From Thalassobaculum sp965228445 (GTDB lineage Bacteria > Pseudomonadota > Alphaproteobacteria > Thalassobaculales > Thalassobaculaceae), in assembly GCA_965228445.1 (NCBI GenBank), contig OZ245813.1, forward strand, positions 2,728,001-2,792,000: 64,000 nucleotides of DNA. The letters are read 5' to 3'. The notes under the pieces were generated by a model. The model saw only the letters and a list, made by a program, of their open reading frames with translations, did not search any database and was not told the DNA's origin. Positions 40,825 to 49,696 of this stretch are shown here, piece after piece. The position numbers and the translations under genes were made by a program. The number at the start of each line of letters is the position of its first letter. Positions within the stretch are counted from its first letter, which is position 1.

Positions 40825-42300
40825 TCAGCCGCGGTCGATCACCGGGACCGCCGGGGCGGCCTCGCCCTCCTCGCCGTCGAATAGAAACTCCGGCAGCTGG
40901 AAAGCGGTCAGGTTCTCCCAGTGATCGGCCACATCCTCGTGGAACAGGTCGCGGGCGATGCCGGCGGCCATCCGTGGCACGGCGTACTTCATGGCGTTGA
41001 TGGAGGCGCCGGACGGCCCGAAGCTCATGGTCGCGCCGAAGGTGAAGAGCCGGATGTGCTTCAGCCAGGGTGCCGTGCCCGGCACCCGCTCCAGCAGTTC
41101 GTAGGCCGGTCCGAGATAGGGATAGCGGCCGAGGCGCGGGTTCTGCTCCTCCGGCGGCGGAGCGTAGCGGTCGGACCAGCGCGCCACGTGCTGCGCCACC
41201 CCGTCCAGTTCCGGCTTCAGCGCCAGATCCATGTCAAAGCCGGTGCCGACGATCAGGTAGTCGGCCTCCAGCTCGCCCGACGGCGTGGCGATGCGCACCG
41301 CATCGCCGGCCTCCTCGATCCGCTCCCAGGCGGCGCCGGTCCGCATCTCGAAAGTCTTGTGGCGGGCGACCCGCGCCCACGTCTCCTTCGGGAAGGCCTC
41401 GCGCATGGACAGCAGGTAGTTCATGAAACGCCAACGCCAGGCATCGTCCAGGCTGTGGAAGTGCCCCAGGAAGCCCGGGAAGCTGAGCCAGCGAAACGGC
41501 TGGATGCGCTGCAGTTCCGGCCGGCGGACGCAGAGCGTGACCGAGGCCGCCCCCGCCTCCAGCGCGGTCGCCGCGTTGTCGAAGGCCGAGGCGCCGGCCC
41601 CCAGCACCGCCACCCGCCTGCCGGCCAGGGCGGCGAAGTCGATCTCCTCGCAGGTATGGGACCAGAACCGCTTGTCGACACCCTCCATCACCGGCGGCGC
41701 CCACCAGCGTCCGGAGGACTCGATGCCGGTCGCCAGCACGATCTTGCGGGCGGTCACCCGCTCCTCCCGGCCGGTGGCGAGGTCGCGGAGGGTGGCGACC
41801 ATATAGGGGTCGGCCGGTTCGATCCGCTCGACCCGCTTGCCGTTCTCGATGCTCAGGTCCAGCACCCGGCGCAGCCAGAGCAGGTAGGCAACCCAGTCGC
41901 CCTTGTCGATCTTGTTCAACGCCTCCCAGGCGGCGCTGCCGTGCTGGGCCTCGAACCAGGCCTGGAAGGTGAGCGACGGGATGTCGAGATCCGGCCCCGT
42001 GACCGCCTTGGGCGAACGCAGAGTCGCCATGCGGGCATAGGTATTCCACGGCCCTTCCAGGCCGGGCTCGGACTGGTCGACGACCCGGAAATTCACGATC
42101 CGCTGGCGGGTCAGGGCGTGGGCGATGGCGGTGCCGCCCTGGCCGCCGCCGACGACCATCACGTCAAGGATGCGGGTACCGTCGGATGTGTGATGCGGGG
42201 TGACCCAGCGGCCGGAGGGATAGGCGATCTTCGGCAGATCCTGCGCCACCCGCTGTTCCAGCGCCCGCAGGCCCAGGCCCGCCGTGTCGGTCACCGTCAT
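40825..42300 (-). CDS. FAD/NAD(P)-binding flavin monooxygenase-like protein
   Basis: The product is 491 residues from ATG 42300, which has a GGGGGAG site; a frame reaching 42366 overlaps the MFS gene further. It has two Rossmann motifs, VVGGGQGGTAIAHAL (about residues 48-62) and VLGAGASAFDNAATAL, and a late IVGTGFDMDLAL segment, as in class B flavin monooxygenases. The Baeyer-Villiger fingerprint F-x-G-x-x-x-H-x-x-x-W was not seen; the corresponding part reads KRFWSHTCEE. It may hydroxylate or oxidise a small molecule. The MFS exporter gene upstream ends 32 bp before its start region and could supply or export the same compound. Confidence 0.75.
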   Translation of the reverse strand: MTVTDTAGLGLRALEQRVAQDLPKIAYPSGRWVTPHHTSDGTRILDVMVVGGGQGGTAIAHALTRQRIVNFRVVDQSEPGLEGPWNTYARMATLRSPKAVTGPDLDIPSLTFQAWFEAQHGSAAWEALNKIDKGDWVAYLLWLRRVLDLSIENGKRVERIEPADPYMVATLRDLATGREERVTARKIVLATGIESSGRWWAPPVMEGVDKRFWSHTCEEIDFAALAGRRVAVLGAGASAFDNAATALEAGAASVTLCVRRPELQRIQPFRWLSFPGFLGHFHSLDDAWRWRFMNYLLSMREAFPKETWARVARHKTFEMRTGAAWERIEEAGDAVRIATPSGELEADYLIVGTGFDMDLALKPELDGVAQHVARWSDRYAPPPEEQNPRLGRYPYLGPAYELLERVPGTAPWLKHIRLFTFGATMSFGPSGASINAMKYAVPRMAAGIARDLFHEDVADHWENLTAFQLPEFLFDGEEGEAAPAVPVIDRG

Positions 42301-42331
42301 CCGCCGCTCTCCCCCGTGCTGTCGCGAAAGT

Positions 42332-43576
42332 TCACTCCGTATGGTCGACCGCCGCCGAGATGGCACGTCGCCGCATCCAGATCACCGCGATCACCGCCAG
42401 GGCGATGGCGCAGCCAACGATCACCGGCGGCTGCAGCCCGACCACGTCGCCGGCCGCCCCCATGCCCAGCGCGCCGATCGCCGGTCCGCCGCGGAAGATG
42501 ATGCCGTGCAGGCTCAGCACCCGCCCCACCATGTCCTTGGGCACCGCGAGCTGGACGATGGTCTGGGTGCCGACCCCGGCGGCGACCATCGAGGCACCGT
42601 AGAGGCCGAGCGCCGGCAGGGCGATCCACAGGCTGCCGGTCAGCACCACCGCCAGGACCGACAGGGCGACCACGATGGAGGCGACGAGCACGATCGGCAC
42701 CAGCCCGCCCTCCTGCCGCCGCCCCGCCAGCATCCAGCCGCCGATGATGGCGCCGACCCCGGTCACCGAGGTCATCATCGCCAGGGTGTCGGCGCCGCCG
42801 CCGAAGACATGGTCGGCGAAGCCGGGCAGCAGCTCGGTCACCGCCCGCACCGAAATCGCGGTCACCAGGTGCAGCAGCAGGATCGGCCCCAGCCCGGGAT
42901 CGTCGGCGGCGTAGCGCATGCCCTCCGCGATGTCGCCGAGCAGCCCGCGCCGCGCCCGCGGCACGCCGCCCTCCCGGCCGATGGACGGATTGCGCGCCCG
43001 GATCACCGTCAGGGAGGCCAGCAGACAGAGATAGCTCAGCCCGTTGACCATGAAGGCCCAACCGAGATCGGCCCACACGATCACCAGGCCGGCCACCGCC
43101 GGTCCGATGAAGCGGGCGGTGTTGAACACCATGGAGTTGATCGCGACCGCCGTGGTGATCCGCTCGCGCGGCACCAGTCTGGGGACCAGGGCGAGGCGCG
43201 AGGGCTGATTGAAGCCGATCACCGTGCCGTTCAGGAAGGTCATCAGCACAACCATCTCGACCGAGATGTGGCCGGTCAGGGTCAGGATGCCGAGCAGCAC
43301 CGCCAGAACCATCGACAGCGCCTGGCAGACGAAGATCACCAGGGTGCGGTCGAGCCGGTCGGCCGCCACGCCGCCGACCAGCCCGATCAGCACCGAGGGG
43401 AACAGGTCGGCGAAGGCCACTGCTCCCAGCCAGGTCGCGGAATGGGTCAGCTCCCAGGTCAGCCAGCCCAGCGCCACCCGCTGCACCCACATGCCGATGA
43501 GCGACACGCCGTTGCCCAGCGTGTAGAGGCCGTAGTCGCGATGCGCCAGGGTGCGCAGAATGGGATGGTCGATCAT
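42332..43576 (-). CDS. MFS transporter, enterobactin-exporter-like (DUF894/MFS_3)
   Basis: The 414-residue protein has about 12 transmembrane helices, in two bundles of six around a cytoplasmic loop (ARNPSIGREGGVPRARRG). N-terminal segments IGMWVQRVALGWLTWEL and PSVLIGLVGGVAADR fit the MFS_3 group of drug or siderophore exporters. Substrate unknown. It ends 32 bp before the start of the flavin monooxygenase gene in the same orientation, so the two probably form an operon. Confidence 0.85.
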   Translation of the reverse strand: MIDHPILRTLAHRDYGLYTLGNGVSLIGMWVQRVALGWLTWELTHSATWLGAVAFADLFPSVLIGLVGGVAADRLDRTLVIFVCQALSMVLAVLLGILTLTGHISVEMVVLMTFLNGTVIGFNQPSRLALVPRLVPRERITTAVAINSMVFNTARFIGPAVAGLVIVWADLGWAFMVNGLSYLCLLASLTVIRARNPSIGREGGVPRARRGLLGDIAEGMRYAADDPGLGPILLLHLVTAISVRAVTELLPGFADHVFGGGADTLAMMTSVTGVGAIIGGWMLAGRRQEGGLVPIVLVASIVVALSVLAVVLTGSLWIALPALGLYGASMVAAGVGTQTIVQLAVPKDMVGRVLSLHGIIFRGGPAIGALGMGAAGDVVGLQPPVIVGCAIALAVIAVIWMRRRAISAAVDHTE

Positions 43577-43748
43577 GACGGAGCCCGGTCTCGCCGCCGG
43601 TTCGGGGGCCGGCGATGGCGTCGGAGGGGATGGCCCGCGATCTTAGCGCAGAATGGAACCGCTCTCGCACCGGCGCGTTCGGTCGCAGGGTGTCCGGCGC
43701 ACACAGCGACTCTCATCCAGAGCGGGAGAGCGCAGATCATCTTACCGA

Positions 43749-43777
43749 TTGAAACGTCATTCAGACTGTTTTATATT
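43749..43777 (+). promoter_or_regulatory. sigma-70-like promoter
   Basis: TTGAAA (43749-43754) and TATATT (43772-43777) are separated by 17 bp, close to consensus, in an AT-rich stretch that stands out from the high-GC surroundings. It lies about 50 bp before the 239-residue membrane protein start at 43827, which has a GGAG site directly upstream. Confidence 0.65.
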
Positions 43778-43826
43778 ATTTCGTAAGGTGAAAATTGCCT
43801 TTCGATTACAATGAGGCAAACTGGAG

Positions 43827-44546
43827 ATGGCCGCGGTGACCGACATGCTGATGGAGGATGAGGGCCCGGCTCCCATCGTTCGCGTGCCGGCTCCCCGCAT
43901 GCCCCAGCCGGTCGCCCCGCCGCCCCTCGGCCAGATCGTCGACGTTCCTTACACCCTCTGGCTGGTCACCGTCGCGACCGCCCTGATGGCCGCGCTGTCG
44001 CTGATCCTGGTGCTGACGATCTACATGCTCGACAACGCGCTGACCCTGTCGGGCGGCGCGCCGATCTTCGCCCCCGGCGACTATCGAAACGTCCTCGAGC
44101 TGTCGGTGATCTTCGCCCTGCTGTCGATCGCCGCCCATTTCCTGCGGCTGCGCCTCGAAGCCTCGCGCCGGGCCGCGGTGATCATTCCCTTGCCCTTCCG
44201 CATCGCCATCGAGCCGCCGATGGGCGACCTCACCTCCCGGTTCGAGGCCTCGTGCAACGTGGCCATCGCCTTCGACCGCGAAGAGCCGATCCGGGTGCTG
44301 ACCAGTCAGCCGGACGTGCTGAAGCGGGCGCTGGAGAACGCCTTCATCATCGCCGTGACCGACCCGGTCATCCGCTTCTCCAAGCAGAAGATGGAACAGA
44401 CGCTGAAGATGGCGGCGGTCAGCGTGCTCGGGCAGGGCATTGCCTTCCTGGACATGACCGACGTGCGCCAGCGCCGCCTGCCGCCGCGCCCGCCTTCCGT
44501 CGACGCCACCAGCAAGGGCGAGGTCCGGTCGTCGCCGGCCTGCTGA
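43827..44546 (+). CDS. hypothetical two-helix membrane protein, 239 residues
   Basis: I do not recognise the family. A proline-rich N-terminus (about residues 14-38) is followed by two transmembrane helices (about 44-68 and 87-106) and then a C-terminal soluble domain of about 110 residues. That domain has strands and helices such as NVAIAFDREEPIRVLTSQPD, VIRFSKQKMEQTLKMAA and SVLGQGIAFLDMTDVRQRRL. The soluble part has a faint resemblance to FliL C-terminal domains, but two helices and no flagellar neighbours argue against that. The gene has its own strong promoter and converges on the class V aminotransferase gene. Confidence 0.7.
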   Translation: MAAVTDMLMEDEGPAPIVRVPAPRMPQPVAPPPLGQIVDVPYTLWLVTVATALMAALSLILVLTIYMLDNALTLSGGAPIFAPGDYRNVLELSVIFALLSIAAHFLRLRLEASRRAAVIIPLPFRIAIEPPMGDLTSRFEASCNVAIAFDREEPIRVLTSQPDVLKRALENAFIIAVTDPVIRFSKQKMEQTLKMAAVSVLGQGIAFLDMTDVRQRRLPPRPPSVDATSKGEVRSSPAC

Positions 44547-44600
44547 CGCTGTCCCCGACACCGGCCCCGACTAAGGCCCCGACAGCAGCCCGGCTACGAC

Positions 44601-45755
44601 TCAGGCCGCCGACCGCACGTACCGGTCCAGGGCGGCGAACAGCGTGTCCACCTCCTCCAGCCGCGTGAACAGATACGGCGCCACCCGCACCCTGCCGCTG
44701 CGCAGGCTCACATGAACGTTCTCCGCCGCCAGCCGGTCCGCCAGATCGGGTGACGGGGGCTGCGGCAGGGTCAGGCCGATGAAGTGCGGCGAGCGGTGTT
44801 CCCTGGGCGGCACGCCCCAGCCCCTGGCCTCCGCCTCTCCGGCGATCCGCTCGACCACCGGCCGGATGCCCTCGGCGATCGCGCCCACGCCCCACTCGGC
44901 GATCTGCTCCATCGCGGCCACGGCCATCGGCACGTGGATCATGGCGTCGGCCGCCCCCTGGTCGAACTTCCGCGCCCCCGGCTGAAAGCGCCGGCCATAG
45001 CCGGGCGTCAGGGTCATCGGGCCGTCACCGACCCGGGCGGCGTGATTGTGCTCCACCGGCTCGCCATGCTGGCGCCGGGGCGCGACATAGAGATAGCCGC
45101 ACTGGTCCGGCGACAGCAGCCACTTGTAGGCCGAGCAGGCGACGTAATCCGGGTCGATCCGGGCGATGTCCAGGGGCAGGACGCCGATCGACTGGGTCGC
45201 ATCGATGAAGATCGCCGCCCCCTGGGCATGGGCCACGTCGGCGATCGGACCGAGATCGAGGGTGCCGCCATCCACCCAGTGGACGTTCGGCAGGGCGACC
45301 AGACCGGTCTCCGGCCCCAGGCGATCGAGAACGGCGCTGGTCCAGTCGCCGTCCGACGGCCACGGCACGACCGTCATCACCGCACCGCTGCGCTCCGCCA
45401 GAAGCTGCCAGGCGTAGAGGTTGGACGGGAACTGCGACTCCAGCACGACTACGCTCTGTCCCGGCTGCAGGACGATCGAGCGGGCGGCGACGGCGACGGC
45501 GTAGCTGGTGGCGGTGCTGAGCGCGATGTCCGCGCCCGAGGCGCCGATAAACCCGGCGAAGAGCGCCCGCGCCCGATCCATCTCCTGCGGCAGGACGAGA
45601 CGCTCCGGCTCCCACGGCCGCGCCTTGCGGTCCACCGCCCGGCGTCCGGCATCGGCCGCCGCTTTCGGCGCGGGCCCCTGGGCGGCGCAGTTCATGTAGA
45701 CGGTCTCGTCGCCGAGTTCGAACAGCGGACGGATGGTGCCGGGTGTCAGGGTCAC
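44601..45755 (-). CDS. aminotransferase class V family protein
   Basis: The 384-residue PLP enzyme has the class V fold: the N-terminal YMNCAAQGPAPKAA segment, FIDATQSIGVLPLD with the PLP-binding Asp, and ACSAYKWLLSPDQCGYLY with the Schiff-base lysine. Members include cysteine desulfurases, kynureninase and isopenicillin N epimerase-like proteins. The C-terminal cysteine loop of IscS-type desulfurases is not obvious, so a desulfurase role is unlikely. The GTG start at 45755 has an excellent AGGAGG site 8 nt upstream. The reaction cannot be named. Confidence 0.82.
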   Translation of the reverse strand: MTLTPGTIRPLFELGDETVYMNCAAQGPAPKAAADAGRRAVDRKARPWEPERLVLPQEMDRARALFAGFIGASGADIALSTATSYAVAVAARSIVLQPGQSVVVLESQFPSNLYAWQLLAERSGAVMTVVPWPSDGDWTSAVLDRLGPETGLVALPNVHWVDGGTLDLGPIADVAHAQGAAIFIDATQSIGVLPLDIARIDPDYVACSAYKWLLSPDQCGYLYVAPRRQHGEPVEHNHAARVGDGPMTLTPGYGRRFQPGARKFDQGAADAMIHVPMAVAAMEQIAEWGVGAIAEGIRPVVERIAGEAEARGWGVPPREHRSPHFIGLTLPQPPSPDLADRLAAENVHVSLRSGRVRVAPYLFTRLEEVDTLFAALDRYVRSAA

Positions 45756-45820
45756 GGTGTCGGCCTCCTCTGCGACGGGAGCCGACAGCCTACGCCTGCG
45801 ATTCCGAGGCGTTAAGGCCT

Positions 45821-47035
45821 CTAGGAGTCCGAGCGCAGCTTCTTGGGCGGCACGCCTTCCAGGCGGGCTTCGTCCAGCTTCACGCCGTCCAGCACGGCCC
45901 CGGTCAGGTTGGCGCCGTTCAGGCGGGTCTCCTGCTTGCGGCCGATATTCTCGCCGTGGCTCGACAGCAGCGGGGCGGCGGTCAGGATCGCGTCGGTCAG
46001 GTCCGCCCGCGACAGGTTGGCGCCGGACAGGATCGCACCGGAGAGGTTGCAGCGCGCCAGGGAGGCGAGCGACAGGTCGGCGCCGGAGAGATCGGCGAGC
46101 ACCAGCAGCGCGTCGGTCAGCAGCGCACGGTGCATGATCACCCCGCGCAGATCGGCGCCGGACAGGTTCAGCCCCCGCAGGTCGGCATCGGTCAGGTCGA
46201 CCCCGTCGAGGGACGCGCGCGACCCGCGCTTGCCGTCGCTGCGCACCCAGCGGTCATGCTCCACCAGGGTGCGCTGCACCTCCGCGGCGACGATGTCGGC
46301 CGGCGGGGCGAGACGGGCGTTGGAGGTATCGACCTTGCTGAGGTCCACGTCGCGCAGACGGGCGCCGATCAGGTTCGCCCGGTCGATCGTCGCCCCGTCG
46401 AGCTGGGCGCCCGACAGGTCGGCTCCGGTGGCGAGCGAGTCGCTGAGGTCGGCCTCGCTGAGATCGGCGGCGACCAGATTGGCGTTGCGCAGGATCACGC
46501 CGGACATGGAGGCGCGGCGCAGGTTGGCCCGCTCCAGGTTGGCGCCGGTCAGGTCGGTCTGCGCCATGCGGGCCTGATCGAGCTTGGCGCCCTTCAGGTT
46601 GGCCCGGTGCATGCGCGCGCCGGCGAAATTCACCGTGGCCCCGGCGAAGGCCGCCCGGCTGTCGTTCTTGGAGGGTAGGCCGCTGGCGCCGCGCAGGGAG
46701 ACGCCGCGCAGGTCGGCGCCCTCGAACACCGTCCCGACGAGCTGGGTGCCGGTCAGGTCGGCCTCCTCCAGCGTGGCGTCGCGGAACGACGCGCCGCAGA
46801 GATCGGCGCCGGCGAAGATCGCCCGGGTCAGGTTGCAGCCGACGAAGCGCACGCCCTGCAGGTCCGCGCCGCCGAAATCGACCTCGCGCAGATCCTGGCC
46901 CGAGAAGTCGGATCCGAAGAGGTTGGTATGGGCGAAGGAGGCCGGCTGCCCCTCGGCCGCACCCTCCAGCCAAAGCCGGTGGCTCGCGAGTTTTCGCTCA
47001 ACCGCCTCATGCGCTATGTGACCCTGGATGCTCAT
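45821..47035 (-). CDS. pentapeptide-repeat protein
   Basis: The 404-residue protein is built almost entirely of A(D/N)LxG-type pentapeptide repeats, which fold as a right-handed quadrilateral beta-helix. They start near residue 38 with SDFSGQDLREVDFGGADLQG and run to the C-terminus, with a break at about 230-275. There is no signal peptide. Some relatives mimic DNA and bind gyrase, but most have no known role, and nothing here decides. The first 30 residues are a helical cap. It lies between two aminotransferase genes in the same orientation, with gaps of 35 and 65 bp. Confidence 0.9.
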   Translation of the reverse strand: MSIQGHIAHEAVERKLASHRLWLEGAAEGQPASFAHTNLFGSDFSGQDLREVDFGGADLQGVRFVGCNLTRAIFAGADLCGASFRDATLEEADLTGTQLVGTVFEGADLRGVSLRGASGLPSKNDSRAAFAGATVNFAGARMHRANLKGAKLDQARMAQTDLTGANLERANLRRASMSGVILRNANLVAADLSEADLSDSLATGADLSGAQLDGATIDRANLIGARLRDVDLSKVDTSNARLAPPADIVAAEVQRTLVEHDRWVRSDGKRGSRASLDGVDLTDADLRGLNLSGADLRGVIMHRALLTDALLVLADLSGADLSLASLARCNLSGAILSGANLSRADLTDAILTAAPLLSSHGENIGRKQETRLNGANLTGAVLDGVKLDEARLEGVPPKKLRSDS

Positions 47036-47070
47036 CCGCCCACAGTCGCAGTTACGTACTTAATTCTTGG

Positions 47071-48486
47071 TTAATTCCCCACCTTCCGGAGGGAAGAAAA
47101 TTCGGCTTCTGCCTGTGCAAATGACTTTTCCAGTCGTTCGGTAATCTCGTCGAGTTCCCGGTCGCTCGTCACCAGCGGGGGAGAGACCATGACCCAGTCT
47201 CCGTCCCGGCCGCCATTCGTGCGACGCGTGTACAGTATCAAACCGTTTTGCATTGCGATACGGGAGACCGCGGCCGGCACGCCGGCGGGGATCGGGAAGG
47301 GCCGTTTGGTCGCCTGATCGGCCACGAACTCCACCGCCATGAGCAGACCCTTGCCCCGGACGTCGCCGATGATCGGGTAGCGGGTCGACATCTCCAAGAG
47401 CCGCTTCTTAAGCTCGTCGCCGAGCACCGCCGACCGCTCGACCAGGCCGCGCTCCAGCGTCTCCTCCAGCACCGCCAGGCCGACCGCGCAGGACAGCGGG
47501 TTGCCGAGCGCGGTGTGGCCATGCAGGAAGCCGCCGCCGACCGCCACCTTCTCCACCAGGTCGCGGGGCGCCAACACCAGGCCGAGCGGCAGATAGCCGG
47601 CGCCGATGCCCTTGGCCATCACGATCAGGTCGGCCCGGCAGTCGGGCCAGTGGTCGTGCGACAGGAAGGCGCCGGTGCGCCCGCCGCCGCTCATCACCTC
47701 GTCATGGATCAGCAGGACGCCGTACTTGTCGCAGATCTGGCGCACCCGGGTCATGTAGGCGGCCGGCGTCACCAGCGCCCCGGTCGACACCCCGCCCACC
47801 GGCTCCTGGATGAAGGCCAGCACGCTGTCGGCCCCCTCGGCGACAATCCTGTCCTCCAGGTCCTGGGCGCATTTCAGGGCCCAGGTCTCCTCGTCGATCC
47901 CGTCGGGAATGCGGTAGGTGACGGGGGCCGGCACCTTCGGCATCGCCTGCAGCATCGGCCCGAACATCTCGTGGGCGGAGGGATCGCCGGTGATCGCCAG
48001 CGCGCCCAGGGTGCCGCCGTGATAGGAGGGCAGGCGCGAGATCACTTTCCAGCGCGCGCCCTCGCCGCGGGACAGGGCGATCTGCCGGGCCAGCTTCAGG
48101 GCCGCCTCGTTCGCCTCCGAGCCGCCGGAGACGACGAACACCCGCTCATAGCCGGGGCCGGCCGCCTCGGCCAGCCGCTCGGCGAAGTCGCGGTTCGCCT
48201 TGCTTTCGAAATGCGAGACGTTGGCGAAGGCGGCGGCCTCGGCCTGCGAGGTCAGGGCGTCGAGCACCCGGCGGTTGCCGTATCCCAGGTTGCACGCCAC
48301 CGGACCGGAGCTGGCATCCAGATATCGGTTGCCGGCGGTGTCCCACATCTCGATGCCCATGGCCCGCGCGATCTGCGGCTTGGCCGGCGTGCCCGGCGGC
48401 GCGGCGAACACCTGGATCGGCTCGCCCCGCGCCAGGGTTCCGAGCGGCGGCAGGACGTCGAGATCGTTTCTGAGCAAGCTGGACAT
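47071..48486 (-). CDS. class III aminotransferase
   Basis: The 471-residue PLP enzyme shows the class III layout: VVSGGSEANEAALKLARQ (PLP phosphate site), LIHDEVMSGGGRTGAF (the D-E-V motif) and IVMAKGIGAGYLPLG with the Schiff-base lysine. It would move amino groups between an omega-amino compound or amino acid and a keto acid. The substrate (for example beta-alanine, GABA or taurine) cannot be told. The C-terminal SDRELDEITERLEKSFAQAE helix is normal. The RidA gene lies divergent 650 bp away, and a linked role in removing reactive enamines is possible but unproven. Confidence 0.9.
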   Translation of the reverse strand: MSSLLRNDLDVLPPLGTLARGEPIQVFAAPPGTPAKPQIARAMGIEMWDTAGNRYLDASSGPVACNLGYGNRRVLDALTSQAEAAAFANVSHFESKANRDFAERLAEAAGPGYERVFVVSGGSEANEAALKLARQIALSRGEGARWKVISRLPSYHGGTLGALAITGDPSAHEMFGPMLQAMPKVPAPVTYRIPDGIDEETWALKCAQDLEDRIVAEGADSVLAFIQEPVGGVSTGALVTPAAYMTRVRQICDKYGVLLIHDEVMSGGGRTGAFLSHDHWPDCRADLIVMAKGIGAGYLPLGLVLAPRDLVEKVAVGGGFLHGHTALGNPLSCAVGLAVLEETLERGLVERSAVLGDELKKRLLEMSTRYPIIGDVRGKGLLMAVEFVADQATKRPFPIPAGVPAAVSRIAMQNGLILYTRRTNGGRDGDWVMVSPPLVTSDRELDEITERLEKSFAQAEAEFSSLRKVGN

Positions 48487-48588
48487 GGGAGGCCTCGTGA
48501 AGGAGAGGAACTCATAGTGGCGCGCCGCCTCCCCCGCGCCAAGACCTCACCGGAGGGCTCGGATATTCAGGTGTCCTTCACCCACCTT

Positions 48589-48693
48589 GTCTTCCCGGCC
48601 CCGCGCCGGGACCCAGACGTCGGCGTGCTGGGTCCTTAGGCCGAACGCTCCATCGCGCGGCCACTCCGGGTCCCGGCGCAGGGCCGGGAAGAC
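48589..48693. repeat. intergenic inverted repeat (REP-like)
   Basis: The arm GTCTTCCCGGCC...GCGCCGGGACCC (48589-48614) is matched by the reverse complement of 48668-48693 at all but one position, around a spacer of about 53 bp. Such GC-rich arms facing each other between genes are typical of repetitive extragenic elements. Confidence 0.8.
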
Positions 48694-48781
48694 GGGGGAG
48701 CGAGAGACACGATCCGCCCCATTCACACGGGAAAATCGAATATATCTTGTGTTACGAGCAAAATTCGGACACTATATATAT

Positions 48782-48985
48782 CGAATCGGAACAGGATTGC
48801 GCTGCGGTCTCCATGAAGGAGCGGATCGTCCGGCGCGCAGAGTTCCGTCGCTTCCCCGGCGGCGGAAGCGGGAGAGGACACGTCACGTAGCGCCCTCTCC
48901 CACCACCCTGTGAAGCTCCTAAGGACGGTTTTCCGTCCAGCCTAGCGGGTGCGCCCGCCTGCGACTTGGCGCACCCGGCTTTTTC
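48782..48985 (+). ncRNA. candidate structured small RNA
   Basis: A promoter-like TTGTGT-N17-CACTAT (48747-48775) precedes a segment with several perfect stems. These are CGCTTCC/GGAAGCG (48849-48855 with 48864-48870), GGGAGAGG/CCTCTCCC (48870-48877 with 48894-48901), GGACGG-TTTT-CCGTCC (48923-48938) and a terminator stem (48946-48977). No known RNA family (6S, SRP, tmRNA, RNase P) was recognised from its motifs. The only open frame, about 25 codons at 48813, is unlikely to be meaningful. It is independent of ridA, since the terminator precedes that gene. Confidence 0.4.
48946..48984 (+). terminator. rho-independent terminator
   Basis: CGGGTGCGCC (48946-48955) pairs perfectly with GGCGCACCCG (48968-48977) across a 12-nt loop, followed by GC and five T (48980-48984). 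It ends any plus-strand transcript from the AT-rich region upstream. Confidence 0.8.
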
Positions 48986-49137
48986 CGAAGGCCCCCGCAC
49001 GAGCCCCCGCAACATCCCCCCTGTACAAGCCCCCTGCCGTCCCGTCGGCCATATCCGGCTCTGGCCTGCGCCGCTTCGCCCGGCTAGGCTCCGCCGGCAA
49101 TCAGATCCGTCATCCCATCATCCAAGGAGAAGCAGCC

Positions 49138-49605
49138 ATGGCTGGCACCGTTGACGCCCGTTTGGCCGAGCTCGGCATCGAGATCCCCACCCCGGCCTCG
49201 CCGGCCGCCAACTACGTGCCGTTCGTGCGCAGCGGCAAGCTGGTCTTCGTCTCCGGCCAGATCCCGATGGTCGACGGCAAGATCGAAGGCGTGGGCGTGG
49301 TGGGCAAGGACCTGTCCACGGACGACGCCCGCAAGATCGCCGAAATCTGCGCCAAGAACCTGATCGCCCAGGCCAAGGCGGCCTGCGACGGCGACCTCGA
49401 CAAGGTCGCCCGCGTGGTCAAGCTCGGCGGCTTCGTGCGCTGCACCCCCGAGTTCACCGAGCAGCCCGAGGTGGTCAACGGCGCCTCCGACCTGATGGTC
49501 GCGGTGTTCGGCGACAAGGGCCGGCACGCCCGCTTCGCCGTCGGCACCAATGCCCTGCCGCGCGGGGTCGCGGTCGAGGTCGAGGCGGTCTTCGAACTGG
49601 CCTGA
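49138..49605 (+). CDS. RidA family protein
   Basis: The 155-residue protein is of the YjgF/YER057c/UK114 fold (IPTPASPAANYVPFVRSGKL onward). It has FVSGQIPMVDGKIEGVGVVG, a VVKLGGFVRCTPEFTEQPEV stretch and the catalytic-type arginine in KGRHARFAVG. It would hydrolyse reactive enamines or imines made by PLP enzymes, or act in a related role. It is of the slightly longer RidA subgroup. An AAGGAG site is 9 nt before ATG 49138. A FemAB-like gene follows 91 bp later. Confidence 0.9.
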   Translation: MAGTVDARLAELGIEIPTPASPAANYVPFVRSGKLVFVSGQIPMVDGKIEGVGVVGKDLSTDDARKIAEICAKNLIAQAKAACDGDLDKVARVVKLGGFVRCTPEFTEQPEVVNGASDLMVAVFGDKGRHARFAVGTNALPRGVAVEVEAVFELA

Positions 49606-49696
49606 CCGCCCGCCGACAGCCGATACGGGGCGGCCTTGCCTTGCGCCGGGGCCGCCCCACCTGGACTCCCGTGGACGACCACAGCGAATCCGGCCC

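Larger units (their letters stand above)
48487..49137. other. 651-bp intergenic region with an inverted repeat and a candidate small RNA
   Basis: No protein-coding gene is convincing here. The region holds an inverted repeat (48589-48693), an AT-rich promoter-like stretch (48740-48785), a hairpin-rich segment ending in a terminator (48782-48985), and the ridA leader with an AAGGAG site just before 49138. Confidence 0.6.

Noticed and set aside
40825..42300. Baeyer-Villiger monooxygenase
   Set aside because: The diagnostic F-x-G-x-x-x-H-x-x-x-W fingerprint was not found; only a general flavin monooxygenase assignment is supported.
44601..45755. Cysteine desulfurase (IscS/SufS)
   Set aside because: No catalytic cysteine loop near the C-terminus and no Fe-S assembly genes nearby.
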